Shown piece by piece: positions 37,554-50,990 of a DNA stretch of 64,000 bases. The stretch is from Clusia tigrina (taxonomy: Eukaryota > Arthropoda > Insecta > Diptera > Clusiidae). The stretch is taken from positions 71,095,879 to 71,159,878 of the forward strand of contig OV050032.1 in NCBI GenBank assembly GCA_920105625.2, read 5' to 3'. The position numbers and the translations under genes are program-made. Below the pieces are notes generated by a model that worked only from the letters and a program-made list of their open reading frames with translations, did no database searches and was not told where the DNA came from. Each line of letters starts with the position of its first letter. Within the stretch, counting starts at the first letter, position 1.

Positions 37554-39508
37554 TATTTGAAGTTTTATCAGTGTTTGATTTGGGACTCAAGGGTAGCATA
37601 GCTTTGAGCGATGGCTTAAATTGACAAGAGGCTTGAGTACTTTATTGTTACAAATTTTCAAGGTTTTATGACGCTCCAGTAAAAAGTTACAAGCATTTGT
37701 ATGTTGCAAACTTTGATAGGTGTAGGACGTACCGTATAGAAGTTAGGGCCATTTGAAGTTTTCTCAGTGTTTGATTTGGGACTCAAGGGTAACATAGCTT
37801 TGAGCGATAGCTTAAATTAACAAGAGGCTCGAGTACTTTATTGTTACAAAATTTCAAGGTTTTATGACGCTCCAGTAAAAAGTTACAAGCATTTCAATGT
37901 TGCAAACTTTGATAGGTGTAGGACGTACCGTATAGAAGTTAGGGCCATTTGAAGTTTTATCAGTGTTTGATTTGGGACTCAAGGGTAGCATAGCTTTGAA
38001 CAATTGCTTAAATTGACAAGAGGCTCGAGTACTTTATTGTTACAAAATTTCAAGGTTTTATGACGCTCCAGTAAAAAGTTACAAGCATTTGTATGTTGCA
38101 AACTTTGATAGGTGTAGGACGTACCGTATAGAAGTTAGGGACATTTGAAGTTTTATCAGTGTTTGATTTGGGACTCAAGGGTAGCATAGCTTTGAGCGAT
38201 GGCTTAAATTGACAAGAGGCTCGATTACTTTATTGTTACACACTTTCAAGGTTTTATGACGCTCCTGTAAAAAGTTACAAGCATTTGTATGTTGCAAACT
38301 TTGATAGGTGTAGGAGGTACCGTATAGAAGTTAGGGCCATTTGAAGTTTTATCAGTGTTTGAGTTGGGACTCAAGGATAGCATAGCTTTGAGCGATAGCT
38401 TAAATTGACAAGAGGCTCGAGTACATGATTGTTAAAAAATTTCAAGGTTTTATGACGCTCCAGTAAAAAGTTACAAGCATTTGTATGTTGCAAGCTTTGA
38501 TAGGTGTAGGACGTACCGTATAGAAGTTAGGGCCATTTGAAGTTTTATCAGTGTTTGATTTGGCACTCAAGGGTAGCATAGCTTTGAGCGATAGCTTAAA
38601 TTGACAAGAGGCTCGAGTACTTTATTGTTACAAAGTTTCAAGGTTTTATGACGCTCCAGTAAAAAGTTACAAGCATTTCTATGTTGCAAACTTTGATAGG
38701 AGTAGGAAGTACCGTATAGAAGTTTGGACCATTTGAAGTTTTATCAGTGTTTTATTTGGGACTCAAGGGTAGCATAGCTTTGAGCGATAGCTTAAATTTA
38801 CAAGAGGCTCGAGTACTTTATTGTTACAAAATTGCAAGGTTTTATGACGCTCCAGTAAAAAGTTACAAGCATTTGTATATTGCAAACTTTGATAGGTGTA
38901 GGACGTACCGTATAGAAGTTAGGGCCATTTGAAGTTGTATCAGTGTTTGATTTGGGACTCAAGGGTAGCATAGCCTTGAGCGATAGCTTAAATTGACAAG
39001 AGGCTCGAATACTTTATTGTTACAATATTTCCAGGTTAAATGACGCTCCAGTAAAAAGTTACAAGCATTTCTATGTTACAAACTTTGATAGGTGTAGGCC
39101 GTACCTTATAGAAGTTAGGGCCATTTGAAGTTTTATCAGTGTTTGATTTGGGACTCAAGGGTAGCATAGCTTTCAGCGATAGCTTAAATTGCCAAGAGGC
39201 TCGAGTAATTTATTGTTACAAAATTTCAAGGTTTTATGACGCTCCAGTAAAAAGTTACAAGCATTTGTATGTTGGAAACTTTGATAGGTGTAGGACGTAC
39301 CGTATAGAAGTTAGGTCCATTTGAAGCTTTATCAGTGTTTGATTTGGAACTCAAGGGTAGCATAGCTTTGAGCGATAGCTTAAATTGACAAGAGGCTCGA
39401 GTACTTTATTGTTACAAAATTTCAAGGTTTTATGACGCTCCAGTAAAAAGTTACAAGCATTTGTATGTTGCAAACTTTGATAGGTGTAGGACGTACTGTA
39501 TAGAAGTT

Positions 39509-42210
39509 AGGGCCATTTGAAGTTTTATCAGTGTATGATTTGGGACTCAAGGGTAGCATAGTTTTGAGCGATAGCTTAAATTGACAAGAGGCTCGAGTAC
39601 TTTATTGTTACAAAATCTCAAGGTTTTATGACGCTCCAGTAAAAAGTTACAAGCAGTTGTATGTTGCAAACTTTGATAGGTGTAGGACGTACCGTATAGA
39701 AGTTAGGGCCATTTTAAATTTTATCAGTGTTTGATTTGGGACTCAAGGGTAGCATAGCTTTGAGCGGTAGCTTAAATTGACAAGAAGCTCGAGTACTTTA
39801 TTGTTACAAAATTTCAAGGTTCTATGACGCTCCAGTAAAAAGTTACAAGCATTTCTATGTTGCAAACTTTGATAGGAGTAGGAAGTACCGTATAGAAGTT
39901 TGGGCCATTTGAAGTTTTATCAGTGTTTGATTTGGGACTCAAGGGTAGCATAGCTTTGAACAATTGCTTAAATTGACAAGAGGCTCAAGTATGTACTTTA
40001 TTGTTAAAAAATTTCAAGGTTTTATGACGCTCCAGTAAAAAGTTACAAGCATTTGTATGTTGCAAGCTTTGATAGGTGTAGGACGTACCGTATAGAAGAT
40101 AGGGCTATTTGAAGTTTTATCAGTGTTTGATTTGGGACTCAAGGGTAGCATAGCTTTGAGCGATGGCTTAAATTGACAAGAGGCTTGAGTACTTTATTGT
40201 TACAAAATTTCAAGGTTTTATGATGCTCAAGTAAAAAGTTACAAGCATTTGTATGTTGCAAACTTTGATAGGTGGAGGAAGTACCGGATAGAAGTTAGGG
40301 ACATTTGAAGTTCTATCAGTGTTCGATTTGGGACTCAAGGGTAGCATAGCTTTGAGCGATAGCTTAAATTGACAAGAGGCTCGAGTTCTTTATTGTTACA
40401 AAATTTCAAGGTTTTATGATGCTCAAGTAAAAAGTTACAAGCATTTGTATGTTGCAAACTTTGATAGGTGGAGGAAGTACCGGATAGAAGTTAGGGCCAT
40501 TTGAAGTTCTATCAGTGTTTGATTTGGGACTCAAGGGTAGCATAGCTTTGAGGGATAGCTTAAATTGACAAGAGGCTCGAGTACTTTATTGTTACAAAAT
40601 TTCAAGGATTTATGACGCTCCAGTAAAAAGTTACAAGCATTTGTATGTTGCAAACTTTGATAGGTGTAGGACGTACCGTATAGAAGTTAGGGCCATTTGA
40701 AGTTTTATCAGTGTTTGATTTGGGACTCAAGGGTAGCATAGCTTTGAGCGATAGCTTAAATTGACAAGAGGCTCGAGTACTCTATTGTTAAAAAATTTCA
40801 AGGTTTTATGACGCTCCAGTAAAAAGTTACAAGCATTTGAATGTTGCAAACTTTGAGAGGTGTAGGACGTACCGTATAGAAGTTAGGGCCATTTGAAATT
40901 TTATCAGTGTTTGATTTGGGACTAAAGGGTAGCATAGCTTTGAACAATTGCTTAAATTGACAAGAGGCTCAAGTACTTTATTGTTAAAAAATTTCAAGGT
41001 TTTATGACGCTCCAGTAAAAAGTTACAAGCATTTGTATGTTGCAAGCTTTGATAGGTGTAGGACGTACCGTATAGAAGATAGGGCTATTTGAAGTTTTAT
41101 CAGTGTTTGATTTGGGACTCAAGGGTAGCATAGCTTTGAGCGATGGCTTAAATTGACAAGAGGCTTGAGTACTTTATTGTTACAAATTTTCAAGGTTTTA
41201 TGACGCTCCAGTAAAAAGTTACAAGCATTTGTATGTTGCAAACTTTGATAGGTGTAGGACGTACCGTATAGAAGTTAGGGCCATTTGAAGTTTTCTCAGT
41301 GTTTGATTTGGGACTCAAGGGTAACATAGCTTTGAGCGATAGCTTAAATTAACAAGAGGCTCGAGTACTTTATTGTTAAAAAATTTCAAGGTTTTATGAC
41401 GCTCCAGTAAAAAGTTACAAGCATTTCAATGTTGCAAACTTTGATAGGTGTAGGACGTACCGTATAGAAGTTAGGGCCATTTGAAGTTTTATCAGTGTTT
41501 GATTTGGGGCTCAAGGGTAGCATAGCTTTGAACAATTGCTTAAATTGAGAAGAGGCTCGAGTACTTTATTGTTACAAAATTTCAAGGTTTTATGACGCTC
41601 CAGTAAAAAGTTACAAGCATTTGTATGTTGCAAACTTTGATAGGTGTAGGACGTACCGTATAGAAGTTAGGGACATTTGAAGTTTTATCAGTGTTTGATT
41701 TGGGACTCAAGGGTAGCATAGCTTTGAGCGATAGCTTAAATTGACAAGAGGCTCGATTACTTTATTGTTACACACTTTCAAGGTTTTATGACGCTCCTGT
41801 AAAAAGTTACAAGCATTTGTATGTTGCAAACTTTGATAGGTGTAGGAAATACCGTATAGAAGTTAGGGCCATTTGAAGTTTTATCAGTGTTTGAGTTGGG
41901 ACTCAAGGATAGCATAGCTTTGAGCGATAGCTTAAATTGACAAGAGGCTCGAGTACTTGATTGTTAAAAAATTTCAAGGTTTTATGACGCTCCAGTAAAA
42001 AGTTACAAGCATTTGTATGTTGCAAGCTTTGATAGGTGTAGGACGTACCGTATAGAAGTTAGGGCCATTTGAAGTTTTATCAGTGTTTGATTTGGCACTC
42101 AAGGGTAGCATAGCTTTGAGCGATAGCTTAAATTGACAAGAGGCTCGAGTACTTTATTGTTACAAAGTTTCAAGGTTTTATGACGCTCCAGTAAAAAGTT
42201 ACAAGCATTT
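39509..42210. repeat. Mixed higher-order block
   Basis: It starts with 'gtatgattt', 'cattttaaat' and 'ggtagc' types, then re-enters the cycle with a 'gtttgggcc' monomer that lacks the 2-bp deletion. 40202-41500 follows the same monomer order as 28860-30170 and 31800-33110: two 'gatgctcaag' units, 'gagggatag', 'gagaggtg', 'gaacaattgc', 'gatggc', 'ttttctc'. The 'gagagg' marker sits at 29487, 32427 and 40855. The block ends with the 'gggacattt', 'gagttgg' and 'ttggcactc' monomers. Confidence 0.83.
39906..40105. repeat. 200-bp monomer (4-bp insertion)
   Basis: The landmark spacing is 200 bp. 'caagtacttt' has become 'caagtatgtacttt', with 'atgt' added at about 39991-39994. The extra bases resemble a short slippage copy of the neighbouring 'gta'. 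It is the only insertion among the 327 steps. Confidence 0.93.
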
Positions 42211-44366
42211 CTATGTTGCAAACTTTGATAGGAGTAGGAAGTACCGTATAGAAGTTTGGGCCATTTGAAGTTTTATCAGTGTTTTATTTGGGACTCAAGG
42301 GTAGCATAGCTTTGAGCGATAGCTTAAATTTACAAGAGGCTCGAGTACTTTATTGTTACAAAATTGCAAGGTTTTATGACGCTCCAGTAAAAAGTTACAA
42401 GCATTTGTATGTTGCAAACTTTGATAGGTGTAGGACGTACCGTATAGAAGTTAGGGCCATTTGAAGTTGTATCAGTGTTTGATTTGGGACTCAAGGGTAG
42501 CATAGCCTTGAGCGATAGCTTAAATTGACAAGAGGCTCGAATACTTTATTGTTACAATATTTCCAGGTTTAATGACGCTCCAGTAAAAAGTTACAAGCAT
42601 TTCTATGTTACAAACTTTGATAGGTGTAGGCCGTACCTTATAGAAGTTAGGGCCATTTGAAGTTTTATCAGTGTTTGATTTGGGACTCAAGGGTAGCATA
42701 GCTTTGAGCGATAGCTTAAATTGCCAAGAGGCTCGAGTAATTTATTGTTACAAAATTTCAAGGTTTTATGACGCTCCAGTAAAAAGTTACAAGCATTTGT
42801 ATGTTGGAAACTTTGATAGGTGTAGGACGTACCGTATAGAAGTTAGGTCCATTTGAAGCTTTATCAGTGTTTGATTTGGAACTCAAGGGTAGCATAGCTT
42901 TGAGCGATAGCTTAAATTGACAAGAGGCTCGAGTACTTTATTGTTACAAAATTTCAAGGTTTTATGACGCTCCAGTAAAAAGTTACAAGCATTTGTATGT
43001 TGCAAACTTTGATAGGTGTAGGACGTACTGTATAGAAGTTAGGGCCATTTGAAGTTTTATCAGTGTATGATTTGGGACTCAAGGGTAGCATAGCTTTGAG
43101 CGATAGCTTAAATTGACAAGAGGCTCGAGTACTTTATTGTTACAAAATCTCAAGGTTTTATGACGCTCCAGTAAAAAGTTACAAGCAGTTGTATGTTGCA
43201 AACTTTGATAGGTGTAGGACGTACCGTATAGAAGTTAGGGCCATTTTAAATTTTATCAGTGTTTGATTTGGGACTCAAGGGTAGCATAGCTTTGAGCGGT
43301 AGCTTAAATTGACAAGAAGCTCGAGTACTTTATTGTTACAAAATTTCAAGGTTCTATGACGCTCCAGTAAAAAGTTACAAGCATTTCTATGTTGCAAACT
43401 TTGATAGGAGTAGGAAGTACCGTATAGAAGTTTGGGCCATTTGAAGTTTTATCAGTGTTTTATTTGGGACTCAAGGGTAGCATAGCTTTGAGCGATAGCT
43501 TAAATTAACAAGAGGCTCGAGTACTTTATTGTTACAAAATTGCAAGGTTTTATGACGCTCCAGTAAAAAGTTACAAGCATTTGTATGTTGCAAAGTTTGA
43601 TAGGTGTAGGACGCACCGTATAGAAGTTAGGGCCATTTGAAGTTGTATCAGTGTTTGATTTGGGACTCAAGGGTAGCATAGCCTTGAGCGATAGCTTAAA
43701 TTGACAAGAGGCTCGAATACTTTATTGTTACAATATTTCCAGGTTTAATGACGCTCCAGTAAAAAGTTACAAGCATTTCTATGTTACAAACTTTGATAGG
43801 TGTAGGCCGTACCTTATAGAAGTTAGGGCCATTTGAAGTTTTATCAGTGTTTGATTTGGGACTCAAGGGTAGCATAGCTTTGAGCGATAGCTTAAATTGC
43901 CAAGAGGCTCGAGTAATTTATTGTTACAAAATTTCAAGGTTTTATGACGCTCCAGTAAAAAGTTACAAGCATTTGTATGTTGGAAACTTTGATAGGTGTA
44001 GGACGTACCGTATAGAAGTTAGGTCCATTTGAAGCTTTATCAGTGTTTGATTTGGAACTCAAGGGTAGCATAGCTTTGAGCGATAGCTTAAATTGACAAG
44101 AGGCTCGAGTACTTTATTGTTACAAAATTTCAAGGTTTTATGACGCTCCAGTAAAAAGTTACAAGCATTTGTATGTTGCAAACTTTGATAGGTGTAGGAC
44201 GTACTGTATAGAAGTTAGGGCCATTTGAAGCTTTATCAGTGTATGATTTGGGACTCAAGGGTAGCATAGCTTTGAGCGATAGCTTAAATTGACAAGAGGC
44301 TCGAGTACTTTATTGTTACAAAATCTCAAGGTTTTATGACGCTCCAGTAAAAAGTTACAAGCATTT
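42211..44366. repeat. 6-monomer and 5-monomer higher-order repeat (1176 and 980 bp)
   Basis: The marker 'catttctatg...ggagtagg' recurs with 'ctatg' at 42211, 43387 and 44367, spacings of 1176 bp (6 monomers) and 980 bp (5 monomers). Order in the first unit: 'gttttattt' with 'attgcaagg'; 'gccttgag/ctcgaat'; 'tgccaag'; 'gaagctttatc'; 'gtatgattt' with 'aaaatctc'; 'cattttaaat' with 'agaagctcgag'. The second unit lacks the last type, its 'aaaatctc' monomer passing straight into 'catttctatg'. Confidence 0.88.
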
Positions 44367-46700
44367 CTATGTTGCAAACTTTGATAGGAGTAGGACGTAC
44401 CGTATAGAAGTTTGGGCCATTTGAAGTTTTATCAGTGTTTTATTTGGGACTCAAGGGTAGCATAGCTTGGAGCGATAGCTTAAATTGACAAGAGGCTCGA
44501 GTACTTTATTGTTACAAAATTTCAAGGTTTTATGACGCTCCAGTAAAAAGTTACAAGCATTTGTATGTTGCAAACTTTGATAGGTGTAGGATGTACCGTA
44601 TAGAAGTTAGGGCCATTTGAAGTTTTATCAGTGTTTGATTTGGGACTCAAGGGTAGCATAGCCTTGAGCGATAGCTTAAATTGACAAGAGGCTCGAATAC
44701 TTTATTGTTACAAAATCTCAAGGTTTTATGACGCTCCAGTAAAAAGTTACAAGCAGTTGTATGTTGCAAACTTTGATAGGTGTAGGACGTACCGTATAGA
44801 AGTTAGGGCCATTTTAAGTTTTATCAGTGTTTGATTTGGGACTCAAGGGTAGCATAGCTTTGAGCGGTAGCTTAAATTGACAAGAGGCTCGAGTACTTTA
44901 TTGATACAAAATTTCAAGGTTCTATGACGCTCCAGTAAAAAGATACAAGCATTTGTATATTGCAAACTTTGAAAGTTGTAGGACGTACCGTATAGAAGTA
45001 AGGGCCATTTGAAGTTTTATCAGTGTTTGATTTGGGACTCAAGGGTAGCATAGCTTTGAGCGATAGCTTAAATTGACAAGAGGCTCGAGTACTTTATTGT
45101 CACCAAATTTCAAGGTTTTATGATACTCAAGTAAAAAGTTACAAGCATTTGTATGTTGCAAACTTTGATAGGTGGAGGAAGTACCGGATAGAAGTTAGGG
45201 CCATTTGAAGTTCTATCAGTGTTTGATTTGGGACTCAAGGGTAGCATAGCTTTGAGCGATAGCTTCAATTGACAAGAGGCTCGAGTACTTTATTGTCACA
45301 AAATTTCAAGGTTTTATGATGCTCAAGTAAAAAGTTACTAGCATTTGTATGTTGCAAACTTTGATAGGTGGAGGAAGTACCGGATAGAAGTTAGGGCCAT
45401 TTGAAGTTCTATCAGTGTTTGATTTGGGACTCAAGGGTAGCATAGCTTTGAGCGATAGCTTAAATTGACAAGAGGCTCGAGTACTTTATTGTTACAAAAT
45501 TTCAAGGTTTTATGACGCTCCAGTAAAAAGTTACATGCATTTCTATGTTGCAAACTTTGATAGGAGTAGGACGTACCGTAAAGAAGTTAGGGCCATTTGA
45601 AGTTTTATCAGTGTTTTATTTGGGACTCAAGGGTAGCATAGCTTTGCGCGATAGCTTAAATTGACAAGAGGCTCGAGTACTTTATTGTTACAAAATTTCA
45701 AGGTTTTATGACGCTCCAGTAAAAAGTTACAAGCATTTGAATGTTGCAAACTTTGATAGGTGTAGGACGTACCGTATAGAAGTTAGGGCCATCTGAAGTT
45801 TTATCAGTGTTTGTTTTGGGACTCAAGGGTAGCATAGCTTTGAGCGATGGCTTAAATTGACAAGAGGCTCGATTACTTTATTGTTACACACTTTCAAGGT
45901 TTTATGACGCTCCAGTAAAAAGTTACAAGCATTTGTATGTTGCAAGCTTTGATAGGTGTAGGACGTACCATATAGAAGTTAGGGCCATTTGAAGTTTTAT
46001 CAGTGTTTGATTTGGGACTCAAGGGTAGCATAGCTTTGAGCGATAGCTTAAATTGACAAGAGGCTCGAGTACTTTATTGTCACAAAATTTCAAGGTTTTA
46101 TGATACTCAAGTAAAAAGTTACAAGCATTTGTATGTTGCAAACTTTGATAGGTGGAGGAAGTACCGAATAGAAGTCAGGGCCATTTGAAGTTCTATCAGT
46201 GTTTGATTTGGGACTCAAGGGTAGCATAGCTTTGAGCGATAGCTTCAATTGACAAGAGGCTCGAGTACTTTATTGTCACAAAATTTCAAGGTTTTATGAT
46301 GCTCAAGTAAAAAGTTACTAGCATTTGTATGTTGCACACTTTGATAGGTGGAGGAAGTACCGGATAGAAGTTAGGGCCATTTGAAGTTCTATCAGTGTTT
46401 GATTTGAGACTCAAGGGTATTATAGCTTTGAGCGATAGCTTAAATTGACAAGAGGCTCGAGTACTTTATTGTTACAAAATTTCAAGGTTTTATGACGCTC
46501 CAGTAAAAAGTTGCAAGCATTTCTATGTTGCAAACTTTGATAGGAGTAGGACGTACCGTAAAGAAGTTTGGGCCATTTGAAGTTTTATCAGTGTTTTATT
46601 TGGGACTCAAGGGTAGCATAGCTTTGCGCGATAGCTTAAATTGACAAGAGGCTCGAGTACTTTATTGTTACAAAATTTCAAGGTTTTATGACGCTCCAGT
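44367..46700. repeat. Irregular block containing a 5-monomer repeat (980 bp)
   Basis: After a 'gttttattt' and a 'gccttgag' monomer, the 'aaaatctc' end reappears near 44710. A 980-bp (5-monomer) period follows: 'gcttcaattg' near 45258/46238, 'gttactag' near 45335/46315, 'gctttgcgcg' at 45641/46621. The monomers from about 45005-45680 and 45985-46660 have the same order: 'tgtcac' with 'gatactcaag', 'gttactag', 'gttctatcag', and 'aaagaagtt' with 'gcgcg'. The second copy has private changes such as 'ttgagactc' and 'gggtattatag' near 46410. Confidence 0.85.
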
Positions 46701-49700
46701 AAAAAGTTAGAAGCATTTGAATGTTGCAAACTTTGATAGGTGTAGGACGTACAGTATAGAAGTTAGGGCCATTTGAAATTTTATCAGTGTTTGATTTGGG
46801 ACTCAAAGGTAGCATAGCTTTGAATGATTGCTTAAATTGACAAGAGGCTCGAGTACTTTATTGTTACAAAATTTCAAGGTTTTATGACGCTCCAGTAAAA
46901 AGTTACAAGCATATGTATGTTGCAAACTTTGATAGGTGTAGGACGTACCGTATAGAAGTTAGGGCCATCTGAAGTTTTATCAGTGTTTGTTTTGGGACTC
47001 AAGGGTAGCATAGCTTTGAGCGATGGCTTAAATTGACAAGAGGCTCGATTACTTTATTGTTACACACTTTCAAGGTTTTATGACGCTCCAGTAAAAAGTT
47101 ACAAGCATTTGTATGTTGCAAACTTTGATAGGTGTAGGACGTACCATATAGAAGTTAGGGCCATTTGAAGTTTTATCAGTGTTTGAGTTGGGACTCAAGG
47201 ATAGCATAGCTTTGAGCGATAGCTTAACTTGACAAGAGGCTCGAGTAATTGATTGTTAAAAAATTTCAAGGTTTTATGACGCTCCAGTAAAAAGTTACAA
47301 GCATTTGTATGTTGCAAGCTTTGATAGGTGTAGGACGTACCGTATAGAAGTTAGGGCCATTTGAAGTTTTATCAGTGTTTGATTTGGGACTCAAGGGTAG
47401 CATAGCTTTGAGCGATAGCTTAAATTGACAAGAGGCTCGAGAACTTTATTGTTACAATATTTCAAGGTTTTATGACGCTCCAGTAAAAAGTTACAAGCAT
47501 TTGTATGTTGCAAACTTTGATAGGTGTAGGACGTACCGTATAGAAGTTAGGGCCATTTGAAGTTTTATCAGTGTTTGATTTGGGACTCAAGGGTAGTATA
47601 GCCTTGAGCGATAGCTTAAATTGACAAGAGGCTCGAATACTTTATTGTTACAATATTTCAAGGTTTAATGACGCTCCAGTAAAAAGTTACAAGCATTTGT
47701 ATGTTGCAAGCTTTGATAGGTGTAGGACGTACCGTATAGAAGTTAGGGCCATTTGAAGTTTTATCAGTGTTTGATTTGGGACTCAAGGGTAGCATAGCTT
47801 TGAGCGATAGCTTAAATTGAGAAAAGACTCGAGAACTTTATTGTTACAAAATTTCAAGGTTTTATATCGCTCCAGTAAAAAGTTACAAGCATTTGTATGT
47901 TGCAAACTTTGATAGGTGTAGGACGTACCGTATAGAAGTTAGGGCCATTTGAAGTTTTATCAGTGTTTGATTTGGGACTCAAGGGTAGCATAGCTTTGAG
48001 CGATAGCTTAAATTGACAAAAGGCTCGAGAACTTTATTGTTACAAAATTTCAAGGTTTTATGACGCTCCAGTAAAAAGTTACAAGCATTTGTATGTTGCA
48101 AACTTTGATAGGTGTAGGACGTACCGTATAGAAGTTAGGGCCATTTGAAGTTTTATCAGTGTTTGATTTGTGACTCAAGGGTAGCATAGCTTTGAGCGAT
48201 AGCTTAAATTGACAAGAGGCTCGAGTACTTTATTGTTACAAAATTTCAAGGTTTTATGATGCTCAAGTAAAAAGTTACAAGCATTTGTATGTTGCAAACT
48301 TTGATAGGTGGAGGAAGTACCGGATAGAAGTTAGGGCCATTTGATGTTCTATCAGTGTTTGATTTGGGACTCAAGGGTAACATAGCTTTGAGCGATAGCT
48401 TAAATTGACAAGAGGCTCGAGTTCTTTATTTTTACAAAATTTCAAGGTTTTATGATGCTCAAGTAAAAAGTTACAAGCATTTGTATGTTGCAAACTTTGA
48501 TAGGTGGAGGAAGTACCGGATAGAAGTTAGGGCCATTTGAAGTTCTATCAGTGTTTGATTTGGGACTCAAGGGTAGCATAGCTTTGAGCGATAGCTTAAA
48601 TTGACAAGAGGCTCGAGTACTTTATTGTTACAAAATTTCAAGGATTTATGACGCTCCAGTAAAAAGTTACAAGCATTTGTATGTTGCAAACTTTGATATG
48701 TGTAGGACGTACCGTATAGAAGTTAGGGCCATTTGAAGTTTTATCAGTGTTTGATTTGGGACTCAAGGGAAGCATAGCTTTAAGCGATAGCTTAAATTGA
48801 CAAGAGGCTCGAGTACTTTATTGTTACAAAATTTCAAGGTTTTATGACGCTCCAGTAAAAAGTTACAAGCATTTGAATGTTGCAAACTTTGATAGGTGTA
48901 GGACGTACCGTATAGAAGTTAGGGCCATTTGAAATTTTATCAGTGTTTGATTTGGGACTCAAGGGTAGCATAGCTTTGAATGATTGCTTAAATTGACAAG
49001 AGGCTCGAGTACTTTATTGTTACAAAATTTCAAGGTTTTATGACGCTCCAGTAAAAAGTTACAAGCATTTGTATGTTGCAAACTTTGATAGGTGTAGGAC
49101 GTACCGTATAGAAGTTAGGGCCATCTGAAGTTTTATCAGTGTTTGTTTTGGGACTCAAGGGTAGCATAGCTTTGAGCGATGGCTTAAATTGACAAGAGGC
49201 TCGATTACTTTATTGTTACACACTTTCAAGGTTTTATGACGCTCCAGTAAAAAGTTACAAGCATTTGTATGTTGCAAACTTTGATAGGTGTAGGACGTAC
49301 CATATAGAAGTTAGGGCCATTTGAAGTTTTATCAGTGTTTGAGTTGGGACTCAAGGATAGCATAGCTTTGAGCGATAGCTTAACTTGACAAGAGGCTCGA
49401 GTAATTGATTGTTAAAAAATTTCAAGGTTTTATGACGCTCCAGTAAAAAGTTACAAGCATTTGTATGTTGCAAGCTTTGATAGGTGTAGGACGTACCGTA
49501 TAGAAGTTAGGGCCATTTGAAGTTTTATCAGTGTTTGATTTGGGACTCAAGGGTAGCATAGCTTTGAGCGATAGCTTAAATTGACAAGAGGCTCGAGAAC
49601 TTTATTGTTACAAAATTTCAAGGTTTTATGACGCTCCAGTAAAAAGTTACAAGCATTTGTATGTTGCAAACTTTGATAGGTGTAGGACGTACCGTATAGA

Positions 49701-50990
49701 AGTTAGGGCCATTTGAAGTTTTATCAGTGTTTGATTTGGGACTCAAGGGTAGTATAGCCTTGAGCGATAGCTTAAATTGACAAGAGGCTCGAATACTTTA
49801 TTGTTACAATATTTCAAGGTTTAATGACGCTCCAGTAAAAAGTTACAAGCATTTGTATGTTGCAAGCTTTGATAGGTGTAGGACGTACCGTATAGAAGTT
49901 AGGGCCATTTGAAGTTTTATCAGTGTTTGATTTGGGACTCAAGGGTAGCATAGCTTTGAGCGATAGCTTAAATTGACAAAAGACTCGAGAACTTTATTGT
50001 TACAAAATTTCAAGGTTTTATATCGCTCCAGTAAAAAGTTACAAGCATTTGTATGTTGCAAACTTTGATAGGTGTAGGACGTACCGTATAGAAGTTAGGG
50101 CCATTTGAAGTTTTATCAGTGTTTGATTTGGGACTCAAGGGTAGCATAGCTTTGAGCGATAGCTTAAATTGACAAAAGGCTCGAGAACTTTATTGTTACA
50201 AAATTTCAAGGTTTTATGACGCTCCAGTAAAAAGTTACAAGCATTTGTATGTTGCAAACTTTGATAGGTGTAGGACGTACCGTATAGAAGTTAGGGCCAT
50301 TTGAAGTTTTATCAGTGTTTGATTTGTGACTCAAGGGTAGCATAGCTTTGAGCGATAGCTTAAATTGACAAGAGGCTCGAGTACTTTATTGTTACAAAAT
50401 TTCAAGGTTTTATGATGCTCAAGTAAAAAGTTACAAGCATTTGTATGTTGCAAACTTTGATAGGTGGAGGAAGTACCGGATAGAAAATAGGGCTATTTGA
50501 TGTTCTATCAGTGTTTGATTTGGGACTCAAGGGTAACATAGCTTTGAGCGATAGCTTAAATTGACAAGAGGCTCGAGTTCTTTATTGTTACAAAATTTCA
50601 AGGTTTTATGATGCTCAAGTAAAAAGTTACAAGCATTTGTATGTTGCAAACTTTGATAGGTGGAGGAAGTACCGGATAGAAGTTAGGGCCATTTGAAGTT
50701 CTATCAGTGTTTGATTTGGGACTCAAGGGTAGCATAGCTTTGAGCGATAGCTTAAATTGACAAGAGGCTCGAGTACTTTATTGTTACAAAATTTCAAGGA
50801 TTTATGACGCTCCAGTAAAAAGTTACAAGCATTTGTATGTTGCAAACTTTGATATGTGTAGGACGTACCGTATAGAAGTTAGGGCCATTTGAAGTTTTAT
50901 CAGTGTTTGATTTGGGACTCAAGGGAAGCATAGCTTTAAGCGATAGCTTAAATTGACAAGAGGCTCGAGTACTCTATTGTTACAAAGTTT
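46701..50990. repeat. 11-monomer higher-order repeat, two copies (2156 bp each)
   Basis: Anchors offset by 2156 bp are 'catctgaag' at 46966/49122, 'ttgatgttc' at 48341/50497, 'taacttgac' near 47225/49381, 'tttatatcgctcc' near 47867/50023, and 'aagggaagc...taagcg' near 48766/50922. Boundaries are approximate, about 46700-48855 and 48856-50990. The order includes 'gaatgattgc', 'catctgaag', 'gagttgg', monomers ending in 'ctcgagaac' and two 'gatgctcaag' monomers. Copy 2 has a converted patch 'gaaaatagggct' near 50483 where copy 1 has 'gaagttagggcc'. Confidence 0.92.

Larger units (their letters stand above)
35201..39508. repeat. Tandem duplication of a 2154-bp, 11-monomer unit
   Basis: Copy 1 is 35201-37354 and copy 2 is 37355-39508. 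Each starts with the 3' end of a 'gtttgggcc' monomer carrying a 2-bp deletion ('cagtgtgattt' instead of 'cagtgtttgattt'), so the unit is 11 x 196 - 2. Shared private variants include 'gtacatgatt' (near 36268 and 38422), 'tttggacc', 'ttgtatcag', 'aggttaaatg' and 'gctttcagcg'. By eye I found one difference: 'catttctatg' near 35734 versus 'catttcaatg' near 37888. At the end of copy 2 the sequence returns to 'gaagttagggcc', as expected for a clean tandem duplication. Confidence 0.95.
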
